From Vicia villosa (taxonomy: Eukaryota; Streptophyta; Magnoliopsida; Fabales; Fabaceae): a DNA stretch of 64,000 bases. This document shows, in pieces, positions 1-11,781 of this stretch. The DNA is taken from the NCBI RefSeq assembly GCF_029867415.1, contig NC_081180.1, forward strand, positions 148,304,731 through 148,368,730, written 5' to 3'. Numbering within the stretch: position 1 is the stretch's first letter; each line of letters opens with the position of its first letter. A program made the translations under genes and the position numbers. The notes beneath the pieces were generated by a model. That model worked only from the letters and a program-made list of their open reading frames with translations, was not told the DNA's origin and did no database searches.

Positions 1-546
1 CCGAAGGATTTGGAACGTGTCTGGATCAATACACTACATCAGCACCCCCAGATAATCCTCCAATTAGCCGTGGTATGTAGTTTCTAAAACGTGATCGATT
101 AGCATGATTCATACGCTATTACTGTTAATTGATTGCATATTTTGATTGATGTGAATGTGTTGAATGTTTCTGGGCCAGTTAATTAAGTTTTCAGGCATTA
201 TATCGTGATTCACCATTGGTAGCCGAGTGAAGGTCTAGGGTTTAAATTGGGGGTTCTTTGTAGAGGCAAAATTAGGGTAAAATAATAGCGTGGTTAGATT
301 CGTATGGTAAAAACAAGTAGATCTAGGGGGTCGCGCCTGATTTATACAAACATATGCTCTGTTCGTTATTTTTGTGTTCTTGTTTTTTGCTACGGAAAAT
401 TTGTAGCTAAGTCGTAGCGAAATTTGTAGAGATTTACCAGTCTGGGGTGGAAGATGATAACGTGTCTTGGTCTGGTTGGCTATTTTGAATTTACGCGCAC
501 GTTTTAGTTCATTGCATGGTTATTCTATTTTCTTTAATGATAGCGT
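1..546 (+). repeat. Ogre-like LTR, left piece (truncated by window start)
   Basis: This is non-coding sequence that I read as the U3/R part of a forward LTR. It continues after the reverse solo LTR at 6703, because the five bases AGCGT end here (542-546) and recur at 6703-6707. Its style (a 'ggtatgtag...aaaacgtgat' stretch, then AT-rich sequence) loosely resembles positions 10410-11040 of the complete Ogre-type LTR further right. The LTR start lies outside the window. Assignment rests on the shared flank and the recognisable 3' part at 7345-8461, so it is moderate. Confidence 0.6.
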
Positions 547-1489
547 TGTGGTGTCGTTTTCTTTTACCTCCCCGTTTCACTTGGGAGGACGGCACGCTAA
601 ACCCTTCACGCGAAATTTGGAAGGAGAATGCGCCCGTGGTGGGATGAATTTTATTTCAGTTCTTCCTACGATATCACACGAACTTTCTTATTTGTCCTAC
701 GAGTAGGAAAGGGAAAAAAAGATCTCAACTAAACCCTAGGAGTTTGCTAAGTGTGGGGATTTACACCTAGACTAGAAATTCTGGAGTCCGGGAGGTCGGT
801 TATACATAGGGAAGTGTTTAAACACCCTACATATCTGTAGTACTCTACAGGAACCTTCTCTGTGTCATTGTGTTTGTGTTTATTGCTAATGATTGGGAAA
901 GTTTCTCCTTTGTGTTAGGAGAGAGAATTTAATTGATTAAAGAAAGACAGACAGATAGACAGACTGACTATTTTTGGTATTTTATTAGCTCGCTGAGATT
1001 CCTTGTGAACCTCATGCCTACATATCCCTAGTGGAAGTCAGAGCTTAATGTAGTTCGGGGAACTAACTAGGGAAATTAATTATTTTTGGTGCCTTGCTTG
1101 AAGCTCAAGGTTGAAGCTTGGAATTAAATCTCTGTTTACAGTAAAGAGACATGAAATTATCTCTACAGAGAGGTATTTGTACTATTCTACCACAAACATT
1201 TAAAGGAGTGACAGAATAACTGAATTCATTTCATTCAAGAGGGGGACCTTACTTGTGTATGTGCAAGTATACCAGTCAAATGCCTCTTAAATGAAAGAAA
1301 GATGCTCATCCAAATTAGGGAAAGTTACCACATGTCTGGGTTTTACTGCCAGCTCATGCCTTTCAAAATCCTAAATGGGAGACTTGATTAAAATTGAAAT
1401 GAAATGTTTGTTTGTTTGAATGTGGTAGAGTAGTAAAAATATCTCTCTATGGGGATAAGCTATGTCTATCTACTGTATAAAAGATTTGA

Positions 1490-2055
1490 CTTTTAGCTGG
1501 CTTGTATGAGGCCCAAGCTTGAGGCTTTTTTGATTGATTAATTAATATTGACTCTGGGAGATGACTCCATTGGGGATTAATTACAGGGTATTTTTGTGTT
1601 CTGTACAAAGCCCAGAATTGAGGCTGACTTTACTTAGGGAGACTCTATTTATGTGCCTTGTACAAAGCCCAAGGTTGTGGCTAACTGTTGAGGATAGTTG
1701 AATGAATGACTCTATTTTATGTGCCTTGTACAAAGCCCAAGGTTGTGGCTGACTCTAGCTAGGGAAAACATTATTTTCTGCCTTGTACAAAGCCCAAGGT
1801 TGTGGCGGACTCTTAAATGAATTAAGTATGGATGACTATATGGGGAAAGATCCTAAGTGTTAGGAATCTTTGACACATGAAAGATATGGTTTATCTGCCT
1901 TGTACAAAGCCCAAGGTTGTGGCTACTGAGTGATGAAGGACTCACTGGGGAGACTCTATTATCTGCCTTGTACAATGCCCAAGGTTGAGGCTGACTCTTA
2001 ACAGGAGAGTTTTATTGTTTGGGTGCCTTGTATGAAGCCCAAGGTTGAGGCTAAC
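1490..2055 (-). repeat. Subrepeats 'CTTGTACAAAGCCCAAGG' in the LTR
   Basis: About eight degenerate copies of a block containing CTTGTACAAAGCCCAAGG plus 'TTGTGGCTGACTC' recur every 55-115 bases (around 1600, 1660, 1728, 1784, 1900, 1968, 2028), with an outlier near 2972. The conserved core carries the dyad TTGTACAA. Spacers are variable and include TGACTC words. It is an LTR-internal subrepeat array, not coding. Confidence 0.8.
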
Positions 2056-2104
2056 TGTTTTTGTTGGTTTTGACTCTACTGAAGAGGTTTTATTTATTAA
2101 AAGA

Positions 2105-2625
2105 CTGTTTTTCTTTGGAAGCTAACCCTTTCCAGGGATTTTGACTCAGCTGGTGAATTTGTCTGTTAAAAGACTGACTTTATCATGTTTTTTGGAGGCT
2201 GACCCTTTCCAGGGGTTCTGACTCTTTTGGGGAAATTATCTCCTAAGAGAATGAAATTATTTATTAATTAATTTTGGAGGCTAACCCTTTCCAGGGGTTT
2301 TGACATTAAAATGAAGGAATGTGTGGAAGCTAACCCTTTCCAGGGATTTTGACTTTTTTAGAGAGATGTTGGAGGCTAACCCTTTCCAGGGGTTCTGACT
2401 CTTTTGGGGAAATTATCTCCTAAGAGAATGAAATTATTTATTAATTAATTTTGGAGGCTAACCCTTTCCAGGGGTTTTGACATTTTAGACAGATGTTGGA
2501 GGCTAACCCTTTCCAGGGTTTTTTATTAAAATGAAGGAATGTGTGGAAGCTAACCCTTTCCAGGGATTTTGACTTTTTTGACAGATGTTGGAGGCTAACC
2601 CTTTCCAAGGGTTTTGAAAATGAAT
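2105..2625 (-). repeat. Subrepeats 'GCTAACCCTTTCCAGGG' in the LTR
   Basis: Nine copies of a roughly 30-base block (G-GAGGCTAACCCTTTCCAGGG followed by TTTTGACT) are spaced 45 to 80 bases apart between about 2120 and 2620. Longer segments are also duplicated, for example 2195-2310 and 2376-2480, which share the 'ggggaaattatctcctaaga' stretch. This indicates repeated segmental duplication. The 86-codon reverse ORF across it is only a translation of the repeats. Confidence 0.85.
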
Positions 2626-3059
2626 GGCAGAAAGATTTTCTAATGGAGACTTCTTGTTTAAAGCCCAAGATGAAGGCTGACTCAATACTGAGGATGATCA
2701 AACATGGATCCTAGACTCTGCTAAGGAAGGTTGATGAAGATAAGGGTGACAGAGACTGTCCATGTCTCTCATTCCAAAAATGTACTCAATGTGAAATTGA
2801 GACAAACTTAGCTTGTTTAAAGTCTGGTTTAAATTGGAAGAAACTCACCAGGGTAGGCTAAAAGGTGACTAAAGACCTGTTCCTATGTTTATAAGAAACC
2901 TGATGGGTCCTTGTATACAAGCTCAAGAGGAAGCTGGAAATGCTTTTAAGAAGCCTGTGGGTCCTTGTACAAAGCCCAAGAGGAGGCTAATCGAGGGTCC
3001 TTGTTATAGCACAAGAGAAAGCTATGTAGTTTTGAACTTATTTTGGCTCTAAGCAAATG

Positions 3060-3560
3060 GGTAAGAGGTTTCACCGGGAATAATTCCTCTTTGGGTGGAT
3101 GTGTCCTATTATTTGGATTCTAAGGTTTTTGCCAAGATGTTTCACCGGGAATAATTCATCTTGGGGGTTTGAACTACAGATCTCTAATTAGGAAAGAGCC
3201 TTCACCGGGAAGACATTCTCAATCCTAGGTCATATTCCTATAATATATATATAGTTTAACTGTCCTAAGGTTTATACTCAAACGTAGTTCTAAACTAATA
3301 TATGCACAGTTTATATTTGACAGTAATTTAAATAAAGACTGTAAATTGAAAGCTTGTAAAGCCTAACCTGGATGGAGTGGAGGCCATTGAAGAAGTATGT
3401 ACAGAGCCTCAACAGTATTTTTGTTGTTTTGTTGATAACAGTTGAATATATATATATATGATAAACAGTTAATGGTATTTTTAAAACAGAAGAAGTGAAG
3501 ATGGACAAAGGTCACATAGGTATCTGAAGAGTTTCACCGAGAATAATGCCCTTCAAATAC
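3060..3560 (-). repeat. Subrepeats 'TTTCACCGGGAATAATTC'
   Basis: Four copies of a block with the core TTTCACCGGGAATAATTC occur near 3069, 3138, 3198 (shortened) and 3526 (CACCGAGAATAATGC). It is a third dispersed subrepeat family in the same LTR. No coding potential is apparent. Confidence 0.7.
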
Positions 3561-4141
3561 CAGAAGAATGTTTTGAAAACAGAAAGAAGATTTTGAAAAT
3601 ACAGTTTTGAAAACAAGCTAAGAAGAGAAGGTTTTTGGGACTTACACTCTATTAGAGGCCCAGTACTTTACAGTACTGGTGATAAAAGCAATTTGAAAAT
3701 GATTTGGAATGATACAAGGTTTTGTTGTTTGAAAACCCTAATTATTCGATTTATTCGGAGATTGAAAACAGTTTTGAGAATTGACAAAAGTCAACTTAAT
3801 TAAAGTAAAAAATAAAGATTTTTTACTTAATTAAGACCTAAACAATTAGGGTTTTATCATAAACTTTATTTACAAAATAATTTAGGTTAAAACAAAGTGA
3901 AAATATGTATTAAAGTATTTAAGAAAACACCTAAAACATACTATTTTAAACCTAATAAAAATATATGAAATAAATAATATTTTTATGATTTTTTTTATTA
4001 TTCACAAAATAGGTATATTAAATGACAAGTGTGTGAAAAATGAAGTGAAAATAAATTAATTTGATAGGTGAATTAATTGTGTGAAGTTTGTATAAAAAAG
4101 GGAATGAAAATGGGTGCTAAAAAATTGGTTTGGCCCTAGAG

Positions 4142-4196
4142 AGGTTCGAACCCACGCCCTTCATGATCACATTTCAAAACTTAACCAACTGAGCTG
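4142..4196 (-). other. tRNA-like A/B-box module in solo LTR
   Basis: On the minus strand the sequence CAGCTCAGTTGG (4185-4196) matches the tRNA A-box consensus TRGCNNAGTNGG at 11 of 12 positions. It is followed 43 bases later by GGTTCGAACCT (4142-4152), which is B-box-like (consensus GGTTCGANTCC). The spacing is close to that in a real tRNA gene. No full cloverleaf with paired acceptor arms is obvious, so I call it a tRNA-like promoter module rather than a tRNA gene. Confidence 0.55.
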
Positions 4197-5142
4197 CGCG
4201 CGCAGCTTGTTAACTATATACACTCAATATATTATATTTTCAGATAAGCCAGGAAATTCAAATTTTACGCGCGCCATGTTCATCTTCTTCCTCGAGCTTC
4301 AGATTTTTCAAATTCCTAACTCTCTGGTTTCTCAACTAAATGGCATGATGTAAACATCAATCTCACTCGTTTTTGGACAAGGAACATGATCATGGGCTCA
4401 AAATTCATTTATTCTAAGTGTAACTAACGAATTTCATCATGAACACGAAGAACACATAAACCCTAATTTTAAAATTAAATGATGCACAAGCTGAATAAAT
4501 GAATGATGATAGAGGGTTTTCAATCCTCTGATGATGCTGAACAAGATAGAATCAAGCTTTACCACAAAGAGTGCTTAAATTAAGGAGAGGGAGTTCAGAA
4601 ACTTACCTCTGAAAATGGAGATCGTGAGGATGATAGAGAGCAACTGGGCTTGTATGAATGATCCCAAAAGCTTCCTTGTGGCTCAGTGATGCTAACTGAA
4701 TGCTTGTAATGACCTCAAACCTCCTGAATTGTTCTATGGACCTCCCTCGATTTCAGCTTCAAGTGAACATGGAGGGTGTTGATTCTCGAGTTACAGATGA
4801 GCTGCAGCCATCTGGTTAGCTTCACTATGACCTGAGGAGTGTGTCTGGATGATTGGCTTGCCTTGAAACCTTCTGAATCACTCCATGGACCTCCAACTGC
4901 AGATGCTCCAAAGTGAGAGCAACAATGGTGTTCCTCCACCTACAGAAATGATCCAGGTGCTTGGATCACCTCAAATGACCTCCCTTGAGATGTTGGAATG
5001 CTCACTTCCCAAAGATAAGCTCTGGTTTGAAGAAATCGATTCTTCTTGCCAAAGAACTTTGAAAAACAATGAACAAGAGAAGAGAAAGAGAAAGCAAGTA
5101 ATATGGTTGCTTTGGTGTGTTTTTGAATGAGGAATGCATCTG

Positions 5143-5150
5143 TATTTATA
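5143..5150 (-). promoter_or_regulatory. TATA box of solo LTR
   Basis: On the minus strand the LTR reads GCCTATAAATACAG here, a canonical plant TATA box, about 1.55 kb from the LTR 5' end. It is presumably the U3 core promoter that set the start of the R region. No other promoter element is identified. Confidence 0.6.
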
Positions 5151-6727
5151 GGCAAATGGATCAGTATAGCTGCAGAGGAGTGAGCTTCCTTAGTGAAGTT
5201 GATTTGCTTTCTTAGCCATGAAGGAAGTTTGCAAGTATCTCTTATGCAATGATGAGAATTTTGATTCCATTTGATCAATCCCCTAGCCCTCGATTTTGTT
5301 TAATCTTAGGGGACAATTCTGAGCCAGAAATGAGCTCTAATTGGTTGGTGAGAAGATTCCTTGGGTGATTCATCAATTTGCCATAAATTCACAAATGTAA
5401 TCATTACATAATCACATGTTCTTGTTTTTAGAATCTTCTTCAATTCTTATGGCATGGTGAAAATGAATGCATGGCATGTTTGCAGATGTATTATGGGTCA
5501 TGTAGCATCTGTATTTGAGGTCATGTGCACAAAACTTCAAAGTTCCAAAATGATGCATGACCTATAATTTCACTTCATGAGGCCAACTTTGAACAAGCAT
5601 AACTCTTAGCTCAAATTGAATTTTGAGAAGGTTGAACACAATTTGGAAAGCCCTAAACATCTACTTTAAATCATTAGTTTATGTCTTCTTCAGAATCCTT
5701 TGGGAAATTTGTGAAAAATGAGGCCAAAGTTGGAAGAAAACTAGGTTAAAACACTTAGAAAAATTTCTAAGTGTTTATGACCTAAACTTCAAAATTTCCA
5801 AAACTTCATAAATGGTTGATCTTTTGAAAAAAGTTCCCTTGTAAGATGTTGTTTTATTTGGCAAGATCTACAACTTTCATGTTGGAAGTTTTTTGAGTTG
5901 TGTAGGTGAAATTTTGAGATCTCACCATGCCTTAAAAAACCCTAATTCCCGACTTTTCGCTCCTTGATGAATTTCTTTGAATTTCTTTGGCCAAATGACT
6001 TTGACATCCATATATTGATGATATTGATCCTTGAAAGTCATTTTTTGACCAAAAACCTTAAAAGTCAATGATGATCCTTCACAGTTGACTTTTTCCTGAC
6101 AAAGTGAATTTTTGGGCTTTTGTGTAGAAATAAGATCTTCTCCCCAAATGGATGATATAAATGGATTATATGGAGGTAGTAGAGATCCTTGAATCATGTC
6201 TTGAGTTTTGGATTCATGCCCTGATCAAAAGTCAACTATCTTGGTGAATTAGGTCAAAACCCTAATTTGTCGACCATGTGAAAATAATGACTGTAGACTT
6301 TGAATTAAAGTGTGATGTCTAGTAGATCTTGTCATATGAGTTATTTGAAGATGATTGATGTCTTTGAATGACCCTCTGAGGTTTTTCAGGGTTCCCCAAA
6401 TGTGATCCCTGACTTTAGTCCTTGATAGGCTCAAAACCCTAGTCTGGTGACCTGAGTAAACCTGTACTCATATGATTGGATGTCTAATCAATCATAGATG
6501 AAAAAAGTGAAGTTTTTGAGCCCCATGATTGTATTAGGGACTAATCCTTGTATTGATTGATCCTTTGCCTGAGCTTTCTTGTCTTTGAGCATCCTCGATT
6601 AGGTACCAGATGGAGAAATGACTGCTCTGAGTACTTGTCTTGACCTGATGAAAAATCCTGAAGATATGCCATCTCAGGGGGGTCAAAAATTAGGGTATGA
6701 CAAGCGTGTTACCAACGACTGGACATC

Positions 6728-6785
6728 GTAGCTGGGTTGGTTAATGGGCGCGTTTGGGAGTGGAGGGTCATAGGTTCGAGCCCTC
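6728..6785 (+). other. tRNA-like A/B-box module in forward LTR
   Basis: TAGCTGGGTTGG (from 6729) is A-box-like, and GGTTCGAGCCC (from about 6773) matches the tRNA B-box at 10 of 11 positions, with tRNA-like spacing of about 44 bases. The hAT-type MITE inserted only a few bases after the B-box. The module lies about 1.2 kb upstream of the LTR end once the MITE is subtracted, similar to the module in the complete Ogre-type LTR at 11051. Confidence 0.55.
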
Positions 6786-6793
6786 CCTCCAAC

Positions 6794-7336
6794 TAGGGGT
6801 GGCAAAACGGGTCGCCCGCCCCGCCCGCCGCCCGCCCCGCCTTATGCCCGCCAAAACACGAGCGGGGCGAGCATGCCCGCCAAGTAAAATGGGCATAAAA
6901 GTCATGCCCGCCCCGCCAAGATGGCGGGTTGGCGGGCGGCGGGCTTACCCGCCTATTTTTATTTATATTATTTTTAATAGATTAATAGGCTTTTTTTACC
7001 TTTTAATTAAACTTTTCACTTATTTTTTAAAACAATTTTTTATAAAAGCAACTTTTTAACAAATTTACTTAAAAAATATTACATATATTTATAAATAAAT
7101 GTATAAAATAAACCATCAAGAATTAAAATTACTAGAATTAATTAAAAAAAGAGTGAATTTTGGAGGAGCGGCGGGTTTTGGCGGGCGGCGGGCTTTGGCG
7201 GAGCGGGTATGGCGGGCGGCGGGTTTTTGCGGGGCGAGCTTTGGCGAGCGGCGGGCCTAAAATCTCAACCCAACCCGCCATTTTTTGGCGGGTGGCGGGC
7301 CGGCCCGGCGGTCCACGGCCCGTTTTGCCACCCCTA
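6794..7336. mobile_element. hAT-type MITE, 543 bp
   Basis: The ends are inverted repeats, TAGGGGTGGCAAAACGGG at 6794 and its complement ending at 7336, flanked by a perfect 8-bp direct repeat CCTCCAAC (6786-6793 and 7337-7344). An 8-bp duplication and a TAGGGGTGGC-type TIR are hallmarks of hAT-derived MITEs in plants. Both arms are strongly GC-rich, built of GGCGGGC/GCCCGCC words, while the centre is AT-rich. No transposase is encoded; ORFs across the GC arms are artefacts. Confidence 0.9.
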
Positions 7337-8461
7337 CCTCCAACATTATTTTTCATAAAAACCTACTTCTTGATCCAGTGTCTGCCTGCCATATAGATCC
7401 ACCATGCGCCCCTAAATCTGGACCCCAGGATATTCCCTAAGCCAGATCTAGCGTCCCAGATTCAAGTCCCTATAATATGCACCCTAATTATAACTACATT
7501 GAATAAAAACCCTTAATAACTAATTTAATTTAATTAATATAATTGGTTTTAATTAATTCTTTTTATATATAATTACTTATATAATAATTATTTTTTGTAA
7601 ATAAAAAATATATGAGATTATTATTAAAAATTCCAATTTGTTGTTCGTTCCGATTAAATCGATTAATCGCTATGGTCAACAATAATTTTTATTAAAATGT
7701 TATTTAATTAAATAAAAATTAGTTTTCTATTATTTGGTTAAATGGTTGCAATTATTTTATTAGTTGTGATGATTAACCGTCCTCCCCTCGCTTTAATTTG
7801 TTATTCTTTTTAATCGAATCAATCGATTACGAGGGGTGACAATGCATATAAAATTCACATAAAAATAATTAAAAAATACTATTATTCGTTATTAGTGATA
7901 ATCAAATTAATTGATTAAAATTGGTAACGATCAAATTATTAATCTTTTAACTATGGTAATTGAATCAATCGATTATTGCGGTTAATAGTACAAATTAAAT
8001 CAGGGTTGTACGCCCACTCTTAAAACACTTCCCAAACTTTTCAAAACTTCCAGTATCAAATTACACATTATCATAGGCTATTTCAAAAGCCTTTGAGGCA
8101 AATTCCCAACCCTATCAAATTCAAATTTTAAGGGCGTACAACCCTTTCCCGAACTACGTAGACTCTGATCCTCCCTAAGGAGGTACGTAGGCACTTGGCA
8201 ACAAGGCGAGTCCCCCTCCTCCAAATCTTAATCATTTTCAATAATTAAACTTTTAACCCTAATAATTGTCTGTTACCCTTTTCTGCCATAACCCTTATCT
8301 TTGCATGTTAACCTTTAGGAAAGGGTTTTGGGTGCCTAACACCTTCCCTTAACCCGAATATAGTATCTTACCCTTAATCTCTTAACCATTAAAGGTTTCC
8401 TATTCGCCTTGGTAGAATAGGTGGCGACTCTTTAAGTATAATTTTTAGGCAAGTTGCTACA

Positions 8462-9036
8462 GGTGGTTTTTCTCGTACTACTAAAAAAAATGGCCTCGAT
8501 CCCTTCTAAGTTCTAATGTCTCAACAAAGTAAGATTAAACATGAATCATTTGAGTTCACATCAATTGCTAGAACACTCTTATTTTTGTACAAAGTGGAAA
8601 TCCTCTCACTTTTCTAGTTTCGTCCTAAATTCGATTCAAACATAAACAAGATTTTCAAAATGCAATGTGACTCAAAATTTGTGTAAAGCCCTTAATTCAT
8701 AGTCACATTATAATCTACAAAACAATAAAATTCTTACCTTGGTATGAACATCATCAAGAATATTATCATCACCATCCAAATTTTGATGTTGACACACCTT
8801 GGTACACTTTTCTTCTTTAGAGCATCACTTCTATTCCAAGACAAACACACAAAAAAATATTTATGTACAATTCACCATATATAATATATATGTACACCCT
8901 ATCCTATAACTAGACAAAATTATACTGCTAAAACACAATATTATCACAACAAGGGCATAAATTGCCCACACAAGAACAAATTACTTAAAACATTATTTAA
9001 TCAACAAAGGCATATATTGCCTACAAAATATGTTCA
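8462..9036. other. Unassigned AT-rich spacer
   Basis: This lies between an Ogre-like LTR end and the TSD of the next Ogre-type element, and would be contiguous with 22886 before that insertion. I recognise no element. On the minus strand about 8739-8826 reads as a possible short exon ending in a GTAAG donor, but nothing supports it beyond the splice-like edges. It may be the 3' untranslated part of the Athila-like element or flanking DNA. Confidence 0.4.
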
Positions 9037-10228
9037 GGTGGTGTCATACCCCAAAATTTGCCCTCTTATATTCAATCAAAGGTTCCTCTATGCATCTTTA
9101 ATGGCTCAAAGTTCAATGGACTGTCCAAAACAACACTCTCCTAATCGAGGGTCTCTTAAAATAGGGTTTTACATCTTATCAAAGGAGTTTGAACTTCTAA
9201 GGCCTCAAATGGATCTCAAGGTCTCTCATATGTATCAAAGTATCTCCATGTCAAAAGTTAAGCTTTAATCCCAAGGATTTCCCACTCAATGGCTCAGATG
9301 ACTAATAATCGACTGTGTTGACCTAAAAGTCAACTATAGTCAAAATACAGTCAAACTTCAAGATTTTTGGTCAACATCAAGTATGTGAGGTCATATCCAT
9401 CATTTGATTAAAGTTTGATCATGATCCATTAATAAAAACTCAGAGATGAACAAATGCAAAGGTTCAAATTAGGGTTTTTTATAGGAAAAGTCAACTCAAC
9501 TTTGACTGGCCATAACTTCTACATGGAGTATCAGGAATTCCCCACTCAAAGCCTATTCTGAAGGAAATTTGATTCTCTACAAATTTGTCTCTCACAAGCC
9601 AAGGCCAGAAAGGCTTCATTTGAGAGATATAGTCCAATACATTATAGGTCCTCCACAAAGGTCAACAAAAACACCTTTTGGGTCGAAGCTCATAACTTGA
9701 GCATGGAAACTCCAATTGGGATGAAACCAAAGGCATCATTTAAAGGACTCTTTAAGATTTCCAAAAAGTCCAAGAACACCTCCATATGTTAAAAAATCGA
9801 AGGAGTTATAGCTTGTACGAGTTGGGCGATTTTGAGAAATTACATCTAAACAAAATGGAGAATTTTGATATTTTGAATTCTTGGGCCTATGTTTTGGATC
9901 TAAAACATATCCATGGATAATATCAAGACCTAAAAATCTATTATTTTAGTTTTAAGACATTTATTTTATTTATTTGAATTTTATTCATTTAAATATTAAA
10001 TAAATTAAGTAAAACATAAAATAATTAGGTTAAATCAAAAGATGGGTTTTTTAATCTAGTTTCAATAATCCAAATATCAAATAATGGTACAAAATTCGTG
10101 CAAAAGGATTTGGAAAGAGATAAGAACTATTTAAACCAAAATAGCAATATTTTATAGAAGTTTCAATCAAATCTTTTTCCAATAAAAAGAAGATATTTTT
10201 CCATGGCATTAAACCTAATTCTCTCCCA

Positions 10229-10236
10229 TATATATA
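10229..10236 (+). promoter_or_regulatory. TATA box of 5' LTR
   Basis: CCCATATATATAGC gives a good plant TATA box about 1.19 kb into the LTR. It is followed by 'gcaaagaggtgcagctgccc', a plausible start region for the element RNA. The same box is present in the 3' LTR at 20695-20702. Confidence 0.6.
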
Positions 10237-11050
10237 GCAAAGAGGTGCAGCTGCCCAAGGGGGACGGATCTCTGCCCTAAAAAACCCTATCCAACCTTCA
10301 AAAACTCAAGAAAGAGGTGGTGGTCGAAAGGAGGTTTGGGAGCCATTCTAAAAGAAAAAAAACTCTCATATTCTCTTCCTGGGGCGAAATAAGGCAGGTC
10401 TGAGGCAATATCCAGGTATCACAACGTTTAAAACGTGTATCTCACACCCACCATATTCATGCAGTTATTTTGTTCTTTATATCTCGTGATTCTTGGTGTT
10501 TTGACTCAAACTAATCATTAGCCTAAGTTCCTGTGAGCATTTATAACAGGTTTGGATGCTTGACCTGAAGCTCTAACGATTGGAACAAGAGACGCCATGC
10601 TTAGGGCAAAAAGATATGTGTCCTTCGTATTGATGTTTACAGGTAGTTTCAGGTCCAAAGAATGCCACCATTGCGTTCAGAAGGAGGTTTACGATCGAAC
10701 CATGCCCTTGGGGGAAACCAACGGATCGTGTTTGAGGGTTTCCACTCATAAGATTTCTGCTGCGCTCATCCATGGGGAATCTAGGGAAAATCCGCAGGTA
10801 TTTTCATGGTTGTTTCCGCAGGAGAATTCGCAGGTAGGTGTAAAGAAGATGATGACGAGGCGCTTTGGACTCGTTGACTGCGCGTTGTTACTTTTCCATT
10901 GGCCGGTGAACTGTGCTCGATTCTCTCTCCATTGCGATTGGCTGCGCGCAAAGGTCTGGGGCCCACAAAGACTAAGTGTTTGACTCCCTTTCCAACATGA
11001 CATTATTTTATTTATTGTTTCTTGTTTGTACATAAATCAGCGTAATAACA

Positions 11051-11108
11051 TGGTACAGATGGCAAAACGCTAACACCATGGTACCCCCCAGTTCTTGAGT
11101 TCGAGCCC
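11051..11108 (+). other. tRNA-like A/B-box module in 5' LTR
   Basis: TGGTACAGATGG (11051-11062) fits the A-box pattern TRGYNNARNNGG. AGTTCGAGCCC (11098-11108) fits the B-box at 9 of 11 positions, 47 bases downstream. The same module is present in the 3' LTR near 21515-21574. It lies about 1.4 kb upstream of the LTR end once the MITE is discounted. Confidence 0.55.
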
Positions 11109-11487
11109 TGTAGGGGCCAAAAGTTTTTTTTCTTTCTTCTTCAGTTATTTCTTGCAGCTATGATGAGATCCTGCGCGCCCAACCAATACAAGGCTACCGT
11201 GCACCCTCAGATAGCCCCATAAGATCTCCTACCATCCTAATCTAACGTACAAGGATTGCATCTCCGCCATGGGCACTCAAGGAGTCAACACACAGGATCT
11301 CAGCCCAGGTTCCCTTTATAATTTTTTTATATATATATGTTATTCATATTTTAGTTATATAAATGTTTAATTATATTAATATATTTTTAGTGTATATAAT
11401 AAATTAGAATTAGGATTAGCATATAAATTAGAATTAGGGTTAGGATATTTTTCCGATTATTTCGATTACTCGATTTAATTTAGTTAA

Positions 11488-11781
11488 GGCAAAATACCCT
11501 TTTTGGTCCCTTATGTTAACCTCATAGTTCATTTTGGTCCCTTAACTCTAAAAAGTGTCACATTGGTCCCTTAACTCTTCAAAATGTGTCATTTTAGTCC
11601 TTTTTGTCATATTAGCGACGAAAATAGCGACCAATTTTTGAGTTTTTCCGTCGCTAATGTGACAAAAAGGACTAAAATGACACCTTTTGAAGAGTTAAGG
11701 GACCAATGTGACACTTTTTGAAGTTAAGGGACCAAAATGAACTACGAGACTAACATAAGGGACCAAAAAGGGTATTTTGCC
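11488..11781. mobile_element. MULE-type foldback MITE, 294 bp
   Basis: This is a nearly perfect palindrome with termini GGCAAAATACCC and arms of about 130 bp, built of 'ttggtcccttaac' words. It is flanked by a 9-bp direct repeat TTTAGTTAA (11479-11487 and 11782-11790). A 9-bp duplication is characteristic of Mutator-like elements. The 3' LTR has the empty site with a single TTTAGTTAA at the corresponding place (about 21946), proving insertion after the host element integrated. Confidence 0.93.

Larger units (their letters stand above)
547..6702 (-). mobile_element. Solo LTR of a large Ogre-type retrotransposon (6.16 kb)
   Basis: Read on the minus strand this LTR begins TGTCATACCC (end at 6702) and ends GACACCACA (547), giving TG...CA termini, and it is flanked by the 5-bp direct repeat AGCGT (542-546 and 6703-6707). 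No PBS, internal region or second LTR is attached, so it is a solo LTR produced by LTR-LTR recombination. The length fits the long LTRs known for Ogre elements of the pea tribe. It contains a TATA box, a tRNA-like module and several subrepeat arrays. ORFs of 60-110 codons inside it look accidental and match no known protein. Confidence 0.85.
6703..8461 (+). repeat. Ogre-like LTR, right piece with 3' end
   Basis: This resumes the forward LTR after the solo LTR and runs to the terminus TTGCTACA at 8461. The last kilobase closely parallels the ends of the complete Ogre-type LTRs at 12715 and 22880: 'gggttgtacgccc', 'cgaactacgtagactctg', 'aaggaggtacgtaggcacttggcaacaaggcgagtcccc' (in shorter shared words), 'ttcctattcgcc' and a final GGTGGCGACTC-containing stretch. 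It is followed directly by GGTGG and then unrelated sequence, with no PBS, so it is a 3' LTR or solo LTR of a related subfamily. Confidence 0.75.

Noticed and set aside
2441..2701. 86-codon reverse ORF with repeated PWKGLAS words
   Set aside because: It is a reading of the CCCTTTCCAGGG subrepeat array in a solo LTR.
4715..5278. Overlapping ORFs of 74-112 codons in the solo LTR
   Set aside because: They lie beside the TATA box on both strands, have no domain, and resemble chance frames in an untranslated LTR.
7138..7396. Pro/Gly/Arg-rich ORFs on both strands
   Set aside because: They lie in the GC-rich arm of the hAT-type MITE and mirror each other as expected for an inverted repeat.
10597..10983. 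128-codon ORF in the 5' LTR, also present at 21063-21500
   Set aside because: Its conservation is explained by LTR duplication; no domain, signal or family likeness is visible, and the frame differs at its end between the two copies.
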